A stretch of 64,000 bases of DNA from Enterobacter sp. C2 (GTDB taxonomy: Bacteria > Pseudomonadota > Gammaproteobacteria > Enterobacterales > Enterobacteriaceae), in assembly GCF_019880405.1 (NCBI RefSeq), contig NZ_CP082269.1:2294001-2358000 (forward strand). Direction: 5' to 3'. The notes below the pieces were generated by a model, which had not been told where the DNA came from, did no database searches, and worked only from the letters and a program-made list of their open reading frames with translations. Positions 63,788-64,000 of this stretch are shown piece after piece (position 1 is the first letter of the stretch; each line of letters opens with the position of its first letter). A program made the translations under genes and the position numbers.

Positions 63788-64000
63788 ATGGAACAACGCC
63801 GTTTTTCCGGTAAAGGCCACTGGTATCATGAGACCCAGTCGAGTACCGGCCAGGCACAAGCGCTACCGTTAGTTCCCGAAGCCGCCACCGTCACCGATCG
63901 TTTTCTGCTGGATCTGGTGCTGCATGACGATGTCATCGCCCCCTGTCAAGGCTGGCTGGAGCCTGCCCGCGCCCTCTACGACCGGCTTTTTCCCCGCAGC
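63788..64000 (+). CDS. yciW: YciW-like putative peroxidase/oxidoreductase (5' part)
   Basis: 71 codons to the window edge. The start [19 protein letters not shown] and the position after fabI match E. coli YciW. YciW has AhpD-like domains and is CysB-regulated in E. coli, with a link to cysteine or thiol metabolism. ATG preceded by AAGGAAAGCCC. Only the N-terminus can be judged. Confidence 0.75.
   Translation, partial: MEQRRFSGKGHWYHETQSSTGQAQALPLVPEAATVTDRFLLDLVLHDDVIAPCQGWLEPARALYDRLFPRS

Overview
The window is a chromosomal segment of an Enterobacteriaceae bacterium. Its backbone follows the E. coli/Salmonella map (ttcA-dbpA-fnrS-zntB; mppA/mpaA-ycjG-tpx-tyrR-ycjF-ycjX-psp; sapABCDF; fabI-yciW). 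Protein lengths and high GC in the core genes suggest the Enterobacter/Lelliottia/Leclercia part of the family. That placement is an inference; no rRNA or tRNA gene is present to test it.

Layout. 0-8 kb: small-molecule and stress metabolism (isochorismatase-like hydrolase, amidohydrolase-DoxX-MFS operon, alpha/beta hydrolase, TPR protein, LysR/DUF2798 pair) followed by the 3' relic of a PhzF-family gene. 8.1-12.2 kb: a Fur-box-preceded operon with a periplasmic binding protein, FecCD-type permease, ATPase and MFS transporter, probably for a ferric siderophore, with no receptor gene. 12.3-16.7 kb: an AT-richer accessory block with a YmgB-like small protein, a divergent type A chloramphenicol acetyltransferase, a periplasmic sulfite-oxidase-fold protein paired with a membrane GGDEF-EAL protein, and a TetR relic. 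16.7-21.8 kb: an amino acid permease and then a collapsed prophage in the 5' end of ttcA, the same site used by Rac in E. coli.

21.8-27.3 kb: ttcA, dbpA, a proline-rich small protein (YnaL-like), the FNR-controlled sRNA FnrS, zntB and an MCP with no periplasmic ligand domain. 27.3-40.5 kb: a metabolic accessory region: a DeoR/DapA-like lyase/MFS cluster, XRE-cupin, B3/4, kinase-like and phosphoesterase genes, a TetR-RidA-reductase cluster with two visible operators, GlcG-like and MBL-fold proteins, a TetR/SDR pair around a perfect palindrome, and an MmyB-like regulator/epimerase pair. 40.5-51.7 kb: murein-peptide recycling (mppA, mpaA, ycjG), tpx, tyrR and the phage-shock locus, where pspF faces a sigma54-driven pspABCD and pspE is missing. 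51.7-55.4 kb: DUF4142 protein, yajD, LysR and a 14-TM type MFS pump. 55.5-60.8 kb: sapABCDF. 60.8-62.8 kb: a scarred insertion spot between sapF and fabI with two unknown membrane proteins and the decayed C-terminal half of a lambda-type integrase. The window closes with fabI and the start of yciW.

The main undescribed material is: (1) stacked prophage scars at ttcA, in which the phage replaced the 5' end of ttcA and left a lipoprotein gene behind; (2) the periplasmic oxidoreductase-fold plus GGDEF-EAL pair next to catA; (3) the receptor-less Fur-type import/export operon; (4) the integrase-scarred sapF-fabI spot.
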